From: Terrabacter sp040702505
GTDB lineage: Bacteria > Actinomycetota > Actinomycetes > Actinomycetales > Dermatophilaceae
Assembly (NCBI RefSeq): GCF_040702505.1
Contig: NZ_JBFBLC010000005.1
Location: 124,001-188,000, forward strand
Length of the DNA: 64,000 bases
Reading direction: 5' to 3'
How positions within the stretch are numbered: position 1 is the first letter of the stretch; each line of letters opens with the position of its first letter. The notes beneath the pieces were generated by a model, which was not told where the DNA came from, did no database searches, and worked only from the letters and a program-made list of their open reading frames with translations. Positions 8,565-17,737 of the stretch are shown piece by piece. A program made the position numbers and the translations under genes.

Positions 8565-9269
8565 TCAGAGCAGGCGGCGGCCCATGGCCCACGCGGTGAG
8601 CTCGTGGCGCGAGCTGAGCTGCAGCTTGCGCAGCACCGAGCTGACGTGCGTCTCGACGGTCTTGACGGAGATGAACAGCTCCTTCGCGACCTCCTTGTAC
8701 TGGTAGCCGCGCGCGATCAGGCGCATGACCTCGCGCTCGCGGGCGGAGAGCCGGTCGAGCTCCTCGTCGATCTCGGCGACCTCCCCGGCGGCGGCGCCGA
8801 ACGCGTCGAGGACGAAGCCGGCCAGCCGCGGGCTGAAGACCGCGTCCCCGTCGGCGACGCGGCCGATGGCGGTGAGCAGCTCCTCCGCGCTGATGGTCTT
8901 TGTGACGTAGCCGCGGGCGCCGGCCCGGATGACGGCGATGACGTCCTCGGCGGCGTCGGAGACCGACAGCGCCAGGAAGCGCACCGGCGTCCCCGCAGCC
9001 GTCTGGATGCCGTTGCACGCGCGGATGACGTCGGCCCCGCCGTGCCCGTCGCCGCCGGGCAGGTGCACGTCGAGGAGCACGACGTCGGGCTGCTGCTCCT
9101 TGATCACCTGGACGGCGGACTCGACCGCCCCTGCCTCGCCGGCGATCTCGAGGGCGAAGCCACCCGCCCGGGGCGTGGCCGCCAAGGAGGTGAGCTCGGC
9201 CCGCACGCCGGTGCGGAACATGTGGTGGTCGTCGACGATGACGATGCGGATGTGCCGCGCGTCGGTCAT
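8565..9269 (-). CDS. NarL/LuxR-family response regulator of the PspC locus
   Basis: This is a 234-residue two-domain regulator. The receiver has the acidic pair Asp13-Asp14, the phosphoacceptor Asp67 (VVLLDVHLPGGDG) and Lys in VTKTIS. The C-terminal LuxR-type HTH runs from about residue 168 (LSAREREVMRLIARG) through KTVETHVSSVLRKL. The start ATG overlaps the stop of the kinase gene (ATGA), so the two are translated together. It probably binds the palindromic region between the kinase gene and the divergent pspC-like gene, by analogy with LiaR. Confidence 0.9.
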   Translation of the reverse strand: MTDARHIRIVIVDDHHMFRTGVRAELTSLAATPRAGGFALEIAGEAGAVESAVQVIKEQQPDVVLLDVHLPGGDGHGGADVIRACNGIQTAAGTPVRFLALSVSDAAEDVIAVIRAGARGYVTKTISAEELLTAIGRVADGDAVFSPRLAGFVLDAFGAAAGEVAEIDEELDRLSAREREVMRLIARGYQYKEVAKELFISVKTVETHVSSVLRKLQLSSRHELTAWAMGRRLL

Positions 9270-10735
9270 GAGGGCTGCTCCTGGCTCTCGGTGGCGCTGT
9301 GGGGGGCGCTCTGGGTGGCGCTGGTCGGGGTGCTGACGTCGGCCGCGGCAGACGCGGCGGCAGAGGCGGTGGGTGAGGCGGTGGGGGAGCTCGCGGTGGA
9401 GGGCCGCTCGGGCTCACCGGCCTGCCCGACCGGGAGGCGCAGCTCCACCTCGGTACCGTCGGGACGGCGGCGGATGCGGGCCGTGCCCCCGTGGCGCTCC
9501 ATGCGCCCGATGATCGACTCGCGCACGCCGGCCCGGTCGTCGGGCACGGCGTCGGGGTCGAAGCCGGCGCCGTGGTCGCGCACGAACGCCTCGACCGCGT
9601 CCGGGCCGACCTCGACGTAGGTGCTGACCGGCGGGCTCGCGTGGCGCACGGCGTTCCAGGCCGCCTCGCGGACGGCCTTGACCAGGGCGTCGAGGTGCTC
9701 GTCCATCGCCCGGTCGCCGGTGACGACGAGCTGCACGGGTACGCCGTGGAGGTCCTCGACCTCGCCCATCGCCGCCGTGAGGGCGGCGCCGAGGGTGCCG
9801 GCACGCGCGTCCTCGTCGTAGAGGTAGCTGCGCAGCTGGCGCTCCTGCGCCCGGGCGAGCCGGGCCACCGCCGCCGCGTCGCCGGACTGGCGCTGGATGA
9901 GCGCCAGGGTCTGCAGCACCGAGTCGTGCAGGTGGGCGGCGATGTCGGCGCGCTCGGTGGCCCGGATACGAGCGGCCTGCTCGAGGCGCAGGTTGCTCCA
10001 GAGCCGCAGGATCCACGGCGCGCACAGCACCGCGACGCCGACGAGGGCGGCCAGCACGGCGCCGGCGACCTGCCACAGCTCGGTGAGGTTGGTGCCGCGC
10101 ACGAGCAGGCCGACCAGGCCCAGGATGGTCAGACCGAGCCCGACCACGAGCCAGATCCACCGGACCGGGCGTCGGGTGCCGAGGCGGTCGGTGTCATCGA
10201 GCTGGGACCAGAAGAAGATCGCGCCGATGACGATGGCGACCACCGGCAGGACCACCTCGACGTGGACCCCGAAGCCGGCGCTGCCCAGCCACAGGGCTCC
10301 CGCGACTGCGAGTGCAGCGACGCCGAGGAGCGTGATGACGACCGCCTGGTTGCCGCTGCGCAGCCACGTGCGCAGGCCCCTCAGGTCGAAGTGCGGCCCG
10401 GCGGCACCCGCGGTCGTGGTGCCCCCGCTCGTGGGCTTCGCCGCGGTCGGGGTGACCGCGACGGCGGGGTCGACGTCGCCTATCTCGCGCATCGTCGCCC
10501 AGAGGAAGACGTAGACGGCGAGCCCCGCGCCGAAGGGGATGCTCGTCAGGACGAGCCCCACGCGTACGGCCACGACGGGCAGCCCGAGGTGGTCCGCGAG
10601 GCCGGCGGCCACTCCGGCGACCACCCTGCCCTTGCGGTGGCGCACGAGCGGCGGCCGCGGCGTCGTGCGCCACGTCGGCCGCGCGGGCCCCGCTCCGTTC
10701 TCGTATGCCGTCTGCACCGTCCCATCCTCGCCCAC
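9266..10735 (-). CDS. PspC-domain sensor histidine kinase
   Basis: The 489-residue kinase starts with a PspC domain (about residues 30-90: RHRKGRVVAGVAAGLADHLG). Further hydrophobic segments follow to about residue 230. A HisKA_3 dimerisation helix carries the phospho-His in AAHLHDSVLQ (about residue 265). A HATPase domain with DHGAGFDPD completes it. The C-terminal tail is Ser/Thr/Ala-rich. PspC fused to a NarL-type kinase is a known actinobacterial arrangement for envelope-stress sensing. It is transcribed divergently from a second PspC protein. Confidence 0.9.
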   Translation of the reverse strand: MGEDGTVQTAYENGAGPARPTWRTTPRPPLVRHRKGRVVAGVAAGLADHLGLPVVAVRVGLVLTSIPFGAGLAVYVFLWATMREIGDVDPAVAVTPTAAKPTSGGTTTAGAAGPHFDLRGLRTWLRSGNQAVVITLLGVAALAVAGALWLGSAGFGVHVEVVLPVVAIVIGAIFFWSQLDDTDRLGTRRPVRWIWLVVGLGLTILGLVGLLVRGTNLTELWQVAGAVLAALVGVAVLCAPWILRLWSNLRLEQAARIRATERADIAAHLHDSVLQTLALIQRQSGDAAAVARLARAQERQLRSYLYDEDARAGTLGAALTAAMGEVEDLHGVPVQLVVTGDRAMDEHLDALVKAVREAAWNAVRHASPPVSTYVEVGPDAVEAFVRDHGAGFDPDAVPDDRAGVRESIIGRMERHGGTARIRRRPDGTEVELRLPVGQAGEPERPSTASSPTASPTASAAASAAADVSTPTSATQSAPHSATESQEQPS

Positions 10736-10791
10736 CGGGGCGGGTGGGAGCGACCACCGCAGCCCCCTTTGGGGGTCACGTCAGGGTGCGG

Positions 10792-10807
10792 TCAGGGTCG
10801 ACCCTCA
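10792..10807. promoter_or_regulatory. Palindromic operator candidate in the pspC/kinase divergent promoter
   Basis: TCAGGGTCGACCCTCA is an imperfect 16-bp palindrome (seven of eight pairs) with the perfect core GGGTCGACCC. A direct copy of GTCAGGGT lies 11 bp upstream, about one helical turn. A CCCCC-TTT-GGGGG hairpin is at 10763-10775. The position between divergent kinase and PspC genes fits a binding site for the locus' own response regulator. Confidence 0.45.
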
Positions 10808-10842
10808 TGGCCGGCGTCCGCGTGCCGCGCCACTGTGGTGTC

Positions 10843-12315
10843 ATGACGAACAGCAGTGGCGCCCCGCAGCAGACAGGCCAGGGGCAGGGTGGCAACGGCG
10901 GACCGCGACAGGGCGGTCACGGAGGGCACGGACTCGACGGCTTCTACGCCGCGCTGCGCCGGCCCGGCATCGTGCGGCAGTCGCAAGGGCGCTGGTTCGC
11001 CGGCGTCGCGAACGGCTTGGCGCGGTGGCTCGGTGTCGACCCGCTCGTGGTGCGAGCCGGTTTCATCCTCTTCTCGATCTTCTTCGGGATGGGCGTGGCG
11101 CTCTACCTGGTGCTGTGGCTGCTCATGCCCGACGAGCGCGGCGAGATCCACGTCGAGCGCGCGCTCAAGCACGGCGAGGGCGGCTCCATCTTCCTGCTCG
11201 TCGTCACGGCCATGTCGGTCCTCGGCGGCGGCCCCTGGTGGGGCGGCGACACGCGGGGCTTCCGCTTCTTCGGCTTCGTGCTCCTGGTCGTCGGGGCGTG
11301 GTGGTTCCTGACCCGCACGTCCGCCGGCCGTGAGCTGAGGGCCCAGGCCCCGTGGCGCGGCAACGCCGATGGCGCCACCGGCTCGACCGGCTCGACCAGC
11401 ACGTCCGGCTCTTCCAGCGCGACCAGTGCGACGGGTGCGACCTCCGCGCCGGCCTACCCCGGAGCGCCGGAGGCCGCCCCGACCGGCCCTGCGCCCTTCG
11501 TGCCCGGTGCGGGCGTGTCCGGGCCGGCGGCACCCGGCCCCGTGACGGCATACGGCTCGACCGGCAACGCCGCCGCGAACGCCGGCGCCACGCTTGCGGC
11601 CCCTCGCACCCCGGCGCCCACGCCCGTCCACGAGCGCACGCCGGTCGTCGGTTTCGCCGGCGGGCTGCTGCTGCTCGGGCTGTCCATCCTCACCGCGGTG
11701 GTGGTCTCCTCGGTGGCGCAGGCCGCAGGCTGGTCCGGTAGCCACGTGGCAGTGGGCCTCGCTTCCGGCGTCGGCGTGCTCGGTCTCGGCATCCTCGTGG
11801 CGGGCCTGGCCGGCCGACGTGCCGGTGGCCTCGCGTTCTTCGCCGTGGTCGGCATGATCGCCGCCGCTGCCGCCACCGCGACCCCGGCGGGGGTGTCGCA
11901 GCCGTGGCAGGTCGGCGACCAGACGCACCAGGTCACCTCCCTCACCCCGTCGCCGAGCTTCGAGCTCGGGGTCGGCCAGATGCAGGTCGACCTGACCAAG
12001 GCCGACTACCGGGCGACACCGGGCACCGACTACGTCACGGCCAAGGCGGCGCTGGGGCAGATCGACCTCGTCGTGCCCAAGGGCGTGCGGGTCACCGTCA
12101 ACGCGACCGGCCGCGCAGGCGCGCTGCACGCCACGGGCACCACGCAGGGCGACGTCGACTGGCAGTCCGGGCAGACCGGCATGGGTCCGGGGATGCGCAA
12201 CGGCGGCATGAGCTGGTCGAAGACGGTGCAGTACGGCCCCCAGTCCGGCCAGCCGGAGATCGTCGTGGACGCCGAGATCGGCGTCGGCGAGATCCACGTC
12301 CGGAGCGCGTCATGA
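10843..12315 (+). CDS. PspC/LiaF-like envelope-stress membrane protein
   Basis: The 490-residue protein has a Gly/Gln-rich N-terminus, then a PspC domain (about residues 40-105) with the signature WFAGVANGLARWLGVDP. Several transmembrane segments follow, separated by a low-complexity Ser/Thr/Gly linker (residues 170-270). The extracytoplasmic C-terminus (residues 365-490) has the beta-strand pattern of the LiaF C-terminal 'toast-rack' domain (LGVGQMQVDL, LGQIDLVVPKGVRV, IGVGEIHV). LiaF-type proteins inhibit a partner kinase until the envelope is stressed. The partner is probably the divergent PspC kinase. I chose the ATG at 10843, just after the divergent promoter. Confidence 0.8.
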   Translation: MTNSSGAPQQTGQGQGGNGGPRQGGHGGHGLDGFYAALRRPGIVRQSQGRWFAGVANGLARWLGVDPLVVRAGFILFSIFFGMGVALYLVLWLLMPDERGEIHVERALKHGEGGSIFLLVVTAMSVLGGGPWWGGDTRGFRFFGFVLLVVGAWWFLTRTSAGRELRAQAPWRGNADGATGSTGSTSTSGSSSATSATGATSAPAYPGAPEAAPTGPAPFVPGAGVSGPAAPGPVTAYGSTGNAAANAGATLAAPRTPAPTPVHERTPVVGFAGGLLLLGLSILTAVVVSSVAQAAGWSGSHVAVGLASGVGVLGLGILVAGLAGRRAGGLAFFAVVGMIAAAAATATPAGVSQPWQVGDQTHQVTSLTPSPSFELGVGQMQVDLTKADYRATPGTDYVTAKAALGQIDLVVPKGVRVTVNATGRAGALHATGTTQGDVDWQSGQTGMGPGMRNGGMSWSKTVQYGPQSGQPEIVVDAEIGVGEIHVRSAS

Positions 12316-12980
12316 GCACCGCGGGCGACGGTTCCGGCCGCGAGCTGCCCGAACCCGCACCCGCACCCGACAGGCACGACCACCCGACCCACGAACCGAC
12401 GAACCCAGCGGAGAGCTCCATGCCCACCCACGACAGCAACGACACCGACCCGACCGCCCACCCGCTCCCCGACCCGACAGTCACGACGGAGCTTCCGACG
12501 GCCACGACGGCCGAGCCGGCTACCGACCCGACCGCCGACCCAACCGCCGACCCAACCGCCGATCCGGCGCACACCACCGCGCTGCCCACGGCCGCGACCC
12601 AGGCCCTGCCGGCCACGCCACCCTTCCGGGTCGAGCCGGCCAGCCCGGTGCCGGACGACGTCGTCACCCCCGGTTCGGAGCTGCCCCACCTGCCGCCGGC
12701 GGCTCCTCCGATGACCGAGTCCTCGACGCCCAAGCCGGCTCCGGCCCCCGAACCCGCCCCCCGGCCGGGTCTCGTCACGGTGCACCGGGGCCCGCGCCCG
12801 GGTTCGATCATGCTGGGCCTGCTGACGGTGCTGGTCGCGGCATACCTTTTGCTGGCCAACCTCACGCACGGTGACGTCGGCTTCGCCGTCTCGGGCCCGA
12901 CCTTCCTCGGGGCGTTCGGCGGCATCCTGCTGCTCGTCGGCCTCGCCGGGGTGGTGGCCGGCCGGCTGCGCCGCCGGTGA
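12312..12980 (+). CDS. Pro/Thr-rich membrane protein of the PspC locus
   Basis: The 222-residue protein overlaps the upstream pspC-like gene by 4 nt (ATGA). Residues 1-155 are low complexity, with Pro, Thr, Ala and Asp. They include three tandem PTAD units encoded by a 12-bp DNA repeat near 12525-12570. Two hydrophobic helices follow (about residues 160-180 and 192-215), ending in GRLRRR. It looks like an envelope protein with a long disordered tail. No domain is recognisable. Co-translation suggests a role in the same stress response. Confidence 0.65.
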   Translation: MSTAGDGSGRELPEPAPAPDRHDHPTHEPTNPAESSMPTHDSNDTDPTAHPLPDPTVTTELPTATTAEPATDPTADPTADPTADPAHTTALPTAATQALPATPPFRVEPASPVPDDVVTPGSELPHLPPAAPPMTESSTPKPAPAPEPAPRPGLVTVHRGPRPGSIMLGLLTVLVAAYLLLANLTHGDVGFAVSGPTFLGAFGGILLLVGLAGVVAGRLRRR

Positions 12981-13073
12981 GCGGGGCGCCGCACGTCCCG
13001 CCGTCGGACCTCGTGACTAGGCTCGGCCCAAAGACAAGCCGGGTCCGTCCGGCACTCGCAGTGGGGAGACGAC

Positions 13074-15041
13074 GTGGTCAGCAGGTCCGGCATCAACCTC
13101 GAGGCGCTCGACCGGTCGACCCGGCCGCAGGACGACCTGTTCCGGTTCGTCAACGGCACGTGGCTCGACCGCACCGAGATCCCGGGGGACCGGGCGCGGT
13201 TCGGCACCTTCGACATCCTGCGCGAGGAGTCCACCGCGCGCGTCCGCGACCTCATCGAGGAGGCGGCGCAGGCCGCGGAGGAGGAGGCACCCGGCACGCC
13301 CAAGCGCCAGGTCGGCGACCTCTTCGCGAGCTTCACCGACACCGACCGCATCGAGGAGCTCGGGCTCGCACCGCTGCAGGCCGTGCTCTCGCAGGTGGCC
13401 CGGGTCGACGACGCCGAGAGCCTGGCGCGTGCCCTGGGTCGACTGGCGCGTGACGGGGTCGCAGGCGCCGTCCAGCACTTCGTCTCGCCCGACGAGCGTT
13501 CGCCTGAGGACTACGTCGTCTACCTCGAGCAGGGCGGTCTCGGGCTTCCGGACGAGTCGTACTACCGCGAGGAGAAGTACGCCGACATCCGGGCCGCGTA
13601 CGTCGCGCACGTCGGGCGCCTGCTGGGTCTTGCCGGCATCCCCGACCCCGAGGACAAGGCGGAGCGCGTCATGGCGCTCGAGACTCTGCTCGCGCGCTCC
13701 CACTGGGACACCGTGAGCAACCGCGACGCCATCAAGACCTACAACGCCCACACCTACGACGAGCTGAAGGCGCTGGCCCCCCAGTTCGGCTGGGACGCCT
13801 GGCTCTCCGGGCTCGACGCGCCCGTCCACTCTTTCGAGAAGGTCGTCGTCCGCCAGCCGAGCTTCGTCTCCGGGCTCGGCGAGGCCCTCGAGTCGGTCGA
13901 CATCGCCGACTGGCGCTCGTGGCTGACCTGGCACGTCCTGTCGGAGTTCGCGCACCTGCTGCCGCAGGCGTTCGTCGACGAGGACTTCGACTTCTACGGC
14001 CGCACCCTCTCGGGCCAGCCCGAGAACAAGGAGCGCTGGAAGCGTGGCGTGTCGGTCGTCGAGTCGTGCGTCGGCGAGGCCGTCGGGCAGCTCTACGCCG
14101 AGCGGTGGTTCCCGCCCGCAGCCAAGGCCCGCATGCAGGAGCTCGTCGGCAACCTCGTGGAGGCGTTCCGCCGGTCCTTCTCGTCGCTGGAGTGGATGAG
14201 CCCCGAGACGCGGGCCGAGGCCGTCGCCAAGCTCGACGCGTTCACCCCGAAGATCGGCTACCCCGACGTCTGGCGCGACTACTCGAGCATCGAGATCGAC
14301 GCCGCCGACCTCGTCGGCAACGTCCGTCGCAGCACCGCCTTCGAGGTCGACCGCAACCTCGCCAAGATCGGCAAGCCGATCGACCGCACCGAGTGGTTCA
14401 TGCTGCCGCAGACGGTCAACGCCTACTACATGCCCTCGATGAACGAGATCGTCTTCCCGGCCGCGATCCTGCAGCCGCCGTTCTTCGACCTCGAGGCCGA
14501 CGTCGCCGTCAACTACGGCGGCATCGGCGCGGTCATCGGCCACGAGCTCGGCCACGGCTTCGACGACCAGGGCTCGCGCTACGACGGCACCGGTGCCCTG
14601 CGCGACTGGTGGACCGAGGCCGACCGCAAGCGCTTCGACGCACTCTCCCAGCGGCTCATCGAGCAGTTCAGCCGCTACACGCCCGCGGGCCTCTCCGAGG
14701 ACCACAAGGTCAACGGCGGCCTGACCGTCGGCGAGAACATCGGCGACCTCGGCGGCCTGCAGATCGGCTACTCCGCCTATCGCATCGCCACGGAGGGCGA
14801 CGGCATGGTCGAGCTCGACGGCTTCACCGGGCCGCAGCGCTTCTTCATGGGCTGGGCCCAGGTGTGGAAGGGCAAGTCGCGCGAGGCCGAGGCGATCCGG
14901 CTGCTGGCCGTCGACCCGCACTCGCCGCAGGACGTGCGCGGCAACGCCGTGCGCAACCTGTCGGAGTTCCACGAGGCGTTCGGGGTCAAGCCCGGGGACG
15001 AGATGTGGCTCGACGAGGACGAGCGCGTCCGCATCTTCTGA
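13074..15041 (+). CDS. M13-family (neprilysin/PepO-like) zinc metallopeptidase
   Basis: At 655 residues this is the normal length for bacterial M13 oligopeptidases. The zinc site is VIGHELGHGFDDQG (about residues 484-497: two His ligands and the catalytic Glu), with the third ligand in ENIGDLGG and the substrate-binding NAYYMPSMNEIVFPA. M. tuberculosis Zmp1 is the best-known actinobacterial relative. There is no signal peptide, so it is probably cytoplasmic or exported without a classical signal. The GTG start at 13074 is preceded by GGGGAGA. Confidence 0.92.
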   Translation: MVSRSGINLEALDRSTRPQDDLFRFVNGTWLDRTEIPGDRARFGTFDILREESTARVRDLIEEAAQAAEEEAPGTPKRQVGDLFASFTDTDRIEELGLAPLQAVLSQVARVDDAESLARALGRLARDGVAGAVQHFVSPDERSPEDYVVYLEQGGLGLPDESYYREEKYADIRAAYVAHVGRLLGLAGIPDPEDKAERVMALETLLARSHWDTVSNRDAIKTYNAHTYDELKALAPQFGWDAWLSGLDAPVHSFEKVVVRQPSFVSGLGEALESVDIADWRSWLTWHVLSEFAHLLPQAFVDEDFDFYGRTLSGQPENKERWKRGVSVVESCVGEAVGQLYAERWFPPAAKARMQELVGNLVEAFRRSFSSLEWMSPETRAEAVAKLDAFTPKIGYPDVWRDYSSIEIDAADLVGNVRRSTAFEVDRNLAKIGKPIDRTEWFMLPQTVNAYYMPSMNEIVFPAAILQPPFFDLEADVAVNYGGIGAVIGHELGHGFDDQGSRYDGTGALRDWWTEADRKRFDALSQRLIEQFSRYTPAGLSEDHKVNGGLTVGENIGDLGGLQIGYSAYRIATEGDGMVELDGFTGPQRFFMGWAQVWKGKSREAEAIRLLAVDPHSPQDVRGNAVRNLSEFHEAFGVKPGDEMWLDEDERVRIF

Positions 15042-15073
15042 CCGACCCCCTCCGGCCGAGCTGGCCGGACAGC

Positions 15074-15111
15074 ACTGCGGCGCAGCGAGAACCGTCTCGC
15101 TGCGCCGCAGT
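15074..15111. terminator. Bidirectional terminator between peptidase and msrA
   Basis: A perfect 17-bp stem (15074-15090 with 15095-15111) has the 4-nt loop ACCG and lies between two convergent stops. Confidence 0.85.
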
Positions 15112-15123
15112 TGTCAACAGGCG

Positions 15124-15828
15124 TCAGGCCGGGGGAGCGATGTCCTGCTGGGCGGGGAGCTGGTCCTGCCGCACGATGCCGACCGGGCACGTCATGCCGT
15201 TGGGGCCGTGGTTGCAGTAGCCGCCGGGGTTCTTGTGGAGGTAGCCCTGGTGGTAGTCCTCGGCGAGGTAGAAGGGCCCGGCGTCCTCGGCGGAGCGGAT
15301 CTCGGTCGTGATCTGTCCGTAGCCGTTGTCGTCCAGTACCTTCTGGAACGCCTCGCGCGTGGCCTCCGCCGCGAGCCGCTGGCCCTCCGTCGTCCAGAAG
15401 ATCGCCGAGCGGTACGCCGTGCCGATGTCGTTGCCCTGCCGGTTGGCCGTCGTCGGGTCGTGGTTCTCCCAGAACGCCTTGAGCAGCAGCTCGGGCGAGG
15501 TCTTGGCCGGGTCGTAGACGACGCGGACCGTCTCGGCGTGCCCGGTCATCCCGGTGCACGTCTCCTCGTAGGTCGGATTGGGCGTGTAGCCGCCCATGTA
15601 GCCGGCGGCCGTGGCGATGACGCCGTCCTGGCGCCAGAAGATCCGCTCGACGCCCCAGAAGCACCCCATCGCCACGTAGAGCACCTCGGAGCCCTCGGGC
15701 CACGGGCCCTCGAGCGGCGTGCCGAGCACGACGTGGGTGGGGTTCACGGCATACGGCCGTTCTGCACGGCCCGAGAGGGCCTCCTCGCGGCTGGGCATCT
15801 GCGACTTCCTACCGAATCCGAACACCAT
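15124..15828 (-). CDS. msrA: Peptide methionine-(S)-sulfoxide reductase
   Basis: The 234-residue protein has the MsrA active site GCFWG with Cys56. Further family segments are TAAGYMGG, GHAETVRVVYDP and HQGYLHKNP. It reduces the S-epimer of methionine sulfoxide in proteins. The residues before about 45 extend beyond the E. coli core and fit the longer actinobacterial form. It is transcribed divergently from the GNAT gene. Oxidative repair of methionine fits the sulfur-metabolism genes on either side. Confidence 0.95.
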   Translation of the reverse strand: MVFGFGRKSQMPSREEALSGRAERPYAVNPTHVVLGTPLEGPWPEGSEVLYVAMGCFWGVERIFWRQDGVIATAAGYMGGYTPNPTYEETCTGMTGHAETVRVVYDPAKTSPELLLKAFWENHDPTTANRQGNDIGTAYRSAIFWTTEGQRLAAEATREAFQKVLDDNGYGQITTEIRSAEDAGPFYLAEDYHQGYLHKNPGGYCNHGPNGMTCPVGIVRQDQLPAQQDIAPPA

Positions 15829-15959
15829 GCCAGTGTCACATCCTTCGTGCTGGGCGCGTCTTACGCCAGTCCAACGCCCGGAACCCCCTGCGTATGCCGC
15901 GTCGTGCGGTCGCGGACAAATCGCTGGCCCCGCAGGGGCGGGCTCGACAGACTCTGCCC

Positions 15960-16979
15960 GTGACCGACGACTTCACCATCCGGCCCCTCGACGTGCTCGA
16001 CCCCGGCCAGGACGCGGCTGCCCGGCAGTGGATCGACGTCCACGCCTCGGTGCAGCGCGAGCTGTTCGCCGAGCGAGGCAGCGAGTGGCCGCTCGAGGAG
16101 CTGCAGGCGCTGCACCGGACCGGCACCAAGAAGCGCGTCGACCTGGCCGCGTGGTCGGGGGAGCGGGTCGTGGGGGCCCTCGAGGTCCAGCTGCCGCAGC
16201 TAGACAACCCCGAGGCCGCCATGCTGTGGCTCTCGGTGCGGGCCGAGGCGCGCGGTCGGGGCATCGGCTCGGCGCTGCTCGCGGAGGCCGAGCGCATCGG
16301 CGCCGAGCACGGCCGGTCGCTGTTCTTCGCCGAGACCGAGTGGGCCGACGGTGGCCAGGACGCGTCCGAGCGGTTCGCGACCGCGCGTGGCTTCGGCATC
16401 GGGCAGACGGTGCTGCGCAGCGAGATGGCCCTGCCCGCGGACCGAAATGCGCTCGAGTCGAGCGTGGCCGCCCCGGGCGCGGAGGACTACGAGTTGGAGG
16501 GCTACGTCGACCACATGCCTCCCGCGTGGCTGGACGACCGCGCCGTGCTGCAGCAGCGGATGAGCACCGATGCCCCGAACGACGGGCTGGACCTGGAGGA
16601 GGAGGCCTGGGACGCGGCCCGGCTCCTCGAGCAGCAGGAGCGGCTCCTGTCGGCGGGACGGCGCATCGTGGAGACGGTGGCCCGGCACGTGCCGTCCGGC
16701 CGGATCGTCGGCTTCACCCAGGTGTCGGTCTCGGCGAGCGAGCCGACCCTGGGCTACCAGCAGGACACCCTGGTGCTGAGTGAGCACCGCGGGCACGGAC
16801 TGGGCCTGCGGCTCAAGGCCGCCAACGCGCTCGCGCTCATGGACGCCCTCCCCGGCGTCACGGCGGTCCGCACGTGGAACGCCGACTCGAACGAGCACAT
16901 GCTCGCGGTCAACAACCGCCTCGGCTACGTCGTCGACGGCTACAGCCGCGAATGGCAGAAGCGCCTCAGGCAGGACTGA
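15960..16979 (+). CDS. Tandem GNAT N-acetyltransferase
   Basis: The 339-residue protein has two GNAT domains. The first (about residues 1-165) carries the acetyl-CoA loop VRAEARGRGIGSALL. The second (about residues 195-339) has VLSEHRGHGLGLRLK and NRLGYVVDGYSREWQ. Both pyrophosphate loops (R/Q-x-x-G-x-G/A) look intact or nearly so, so both may bind acetyl-CoA. Double-GNAT proteins include mycothiol synthase MshD, but the motifs are too general to assign that. I use the GTG at 15960 (VTDDFTIRPL), where the fold begins. An upstream extension of 22 codons is possible. Confidence 0.75.
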   Translation: MTDDFTIRPLDVLDPGQDAAARQWIDVHASVQRELFAERGSEWPLEELQALHRTGTKKRVDLAAWSGERVVGALEVQLPQLDNPEAAMLWLSVRAEARGRGIGSALLAEAERIGAEHGRSLFFAETEWADGGQDASERFATARGFGIGQTVLRSEMALPADRNALESSVAAPGAEDYELEGYVDHMPPAWLDDRAVLQQRMSTDAPNDGLDLEEEAWDAARLLEQQERLLSAGRRIVETVARHVPSGRIVGFTQVSVSASEPTLGYQQDTLVLSEHRGHGLGLRLKAANALALMDALPGVTAVRTWNADSNEHMLAVNNRLGYVVDGYSREWQKRLRQD

Positions 16980-17063
16980 GCAGCCAGACGTGGGAACCGC
17001 GAGGACGTGACCGGCGTCTGGACTTCGCCGAGGCGGCACTCGTTGCGGCGGAAGGGGACTCCC

Positions 17064-17564
17064 ATGCCGAGAAGCGCTCTCGTGTCCGCCGTGTTGGCTG
17101 TGGTCGTCGCGGCCGGAACGCTGGCAGGGTGCACCGACTCCGACCCGCACGACCCGTCGACCAGTGCGTCGGTGACGGACGGGGCGCAGGCCCACGCGGA
17201 CGCGCTCTGGGCCGACCGGACGGCATACGTCGGCGACAACTCCAAGGTCATCGCGCTCGTGGACGAGGCGGGCTTCGCTGCCCCGGGGTCGTACACCCTG
17301 AGCCTCTGGACCACACGCCCGCCGTATGCCGTCACCATCGACCTGGCCCACCCGGCCAAGCCGTTCGAGCAGACCGACTTCACTGTGGCGGCCACGATCC
17401 TGCTCGGGACGGTGCGCAACCTCGACGCCGTGCACGTCACCTCGCAGGGGAAGACCTTCACGCTCACGGCGCGGCAGGCGACGACGACGCTCGGCCACGA
17501 CGTCAAGACGCTCGGCACGGACCGGCAGGCGCTCGCGGACTATCTGCGGTCCCAGGAGGACTGA
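17064..17564 (+). CDS. Small lipoprotein, DUF4825-like
   Basis: The 166-residue protein has a lipoprotein signal with Cys23 in TLAGC. The mature part contains YVGDNSKVIALVDEAGF and TTRPPYAVTIDL, which resemble the DUF4825 domain of Firmicutes lipoproteins ('YxGDNSKV ... PYGLT'). Function is unknown. The ATG at 17064 is preceded by GGAAGGGG, a good ribosome binding site. A longer in-frame extension upstream has no signal peptide and was rejected. It ends 173 bp before the cystine-binding protein gene. Confidence 0.65.
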   Translation: MPRSALVSAVLAVVVAAGTLAGCTDSDPHDPSTSASVTDGAQAHADALWADRTAYVGDNSKVIALVDEAGFAAPGSYTLSLWTTRPPYAVTIDLAHPAKPFEQTDFTVAATILLGTVRNLDAVHVTSQGKTFTLTARQATTTLGHDVKTLGTDRQALADYLRSQED

Positions 17565-17665
17565 CACCCGGAAGACGCGGACGGCAGGTCCGGGCTGCAA
17601 GTCGGGCGGGCACACCGGGAATGTGTGGCGGGGTGTGGCGGTTGGCACCCCATGGACGTCGCCAT

Positions 17666-17695
17666 TTGGTTATGGCTGGCACAACGTGGTGTTAT
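17666..17695 (+). promoter_or_regulatory. Candidate promoter of the cystine ABC operon
   Basis: TTGGTT (17666-17671) and TGTTAT (17690-17695) are separated by 18 bp in a patch poorer in G+C than its surroundings. Direct repeats of TGTGGCGG at 17624 and 17634 lie upstream and could bind a regulator. No palindrome of a known sulfur regulator is evident. Confidence 0.4.
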
Positions 17696-17737
17696 CCGTC
17701 CGTTCCAGTTGACCCCCCACCCCCAGGAAGTCCAGCC

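Noticed and set aside
15960..16979. Mycothiol synthase MshD for the double GNAT protein
   Set aside because: Two GNAT domains fit, but acetyl-CoA loops are general and no MshD-specific segment could be recognised by eye.
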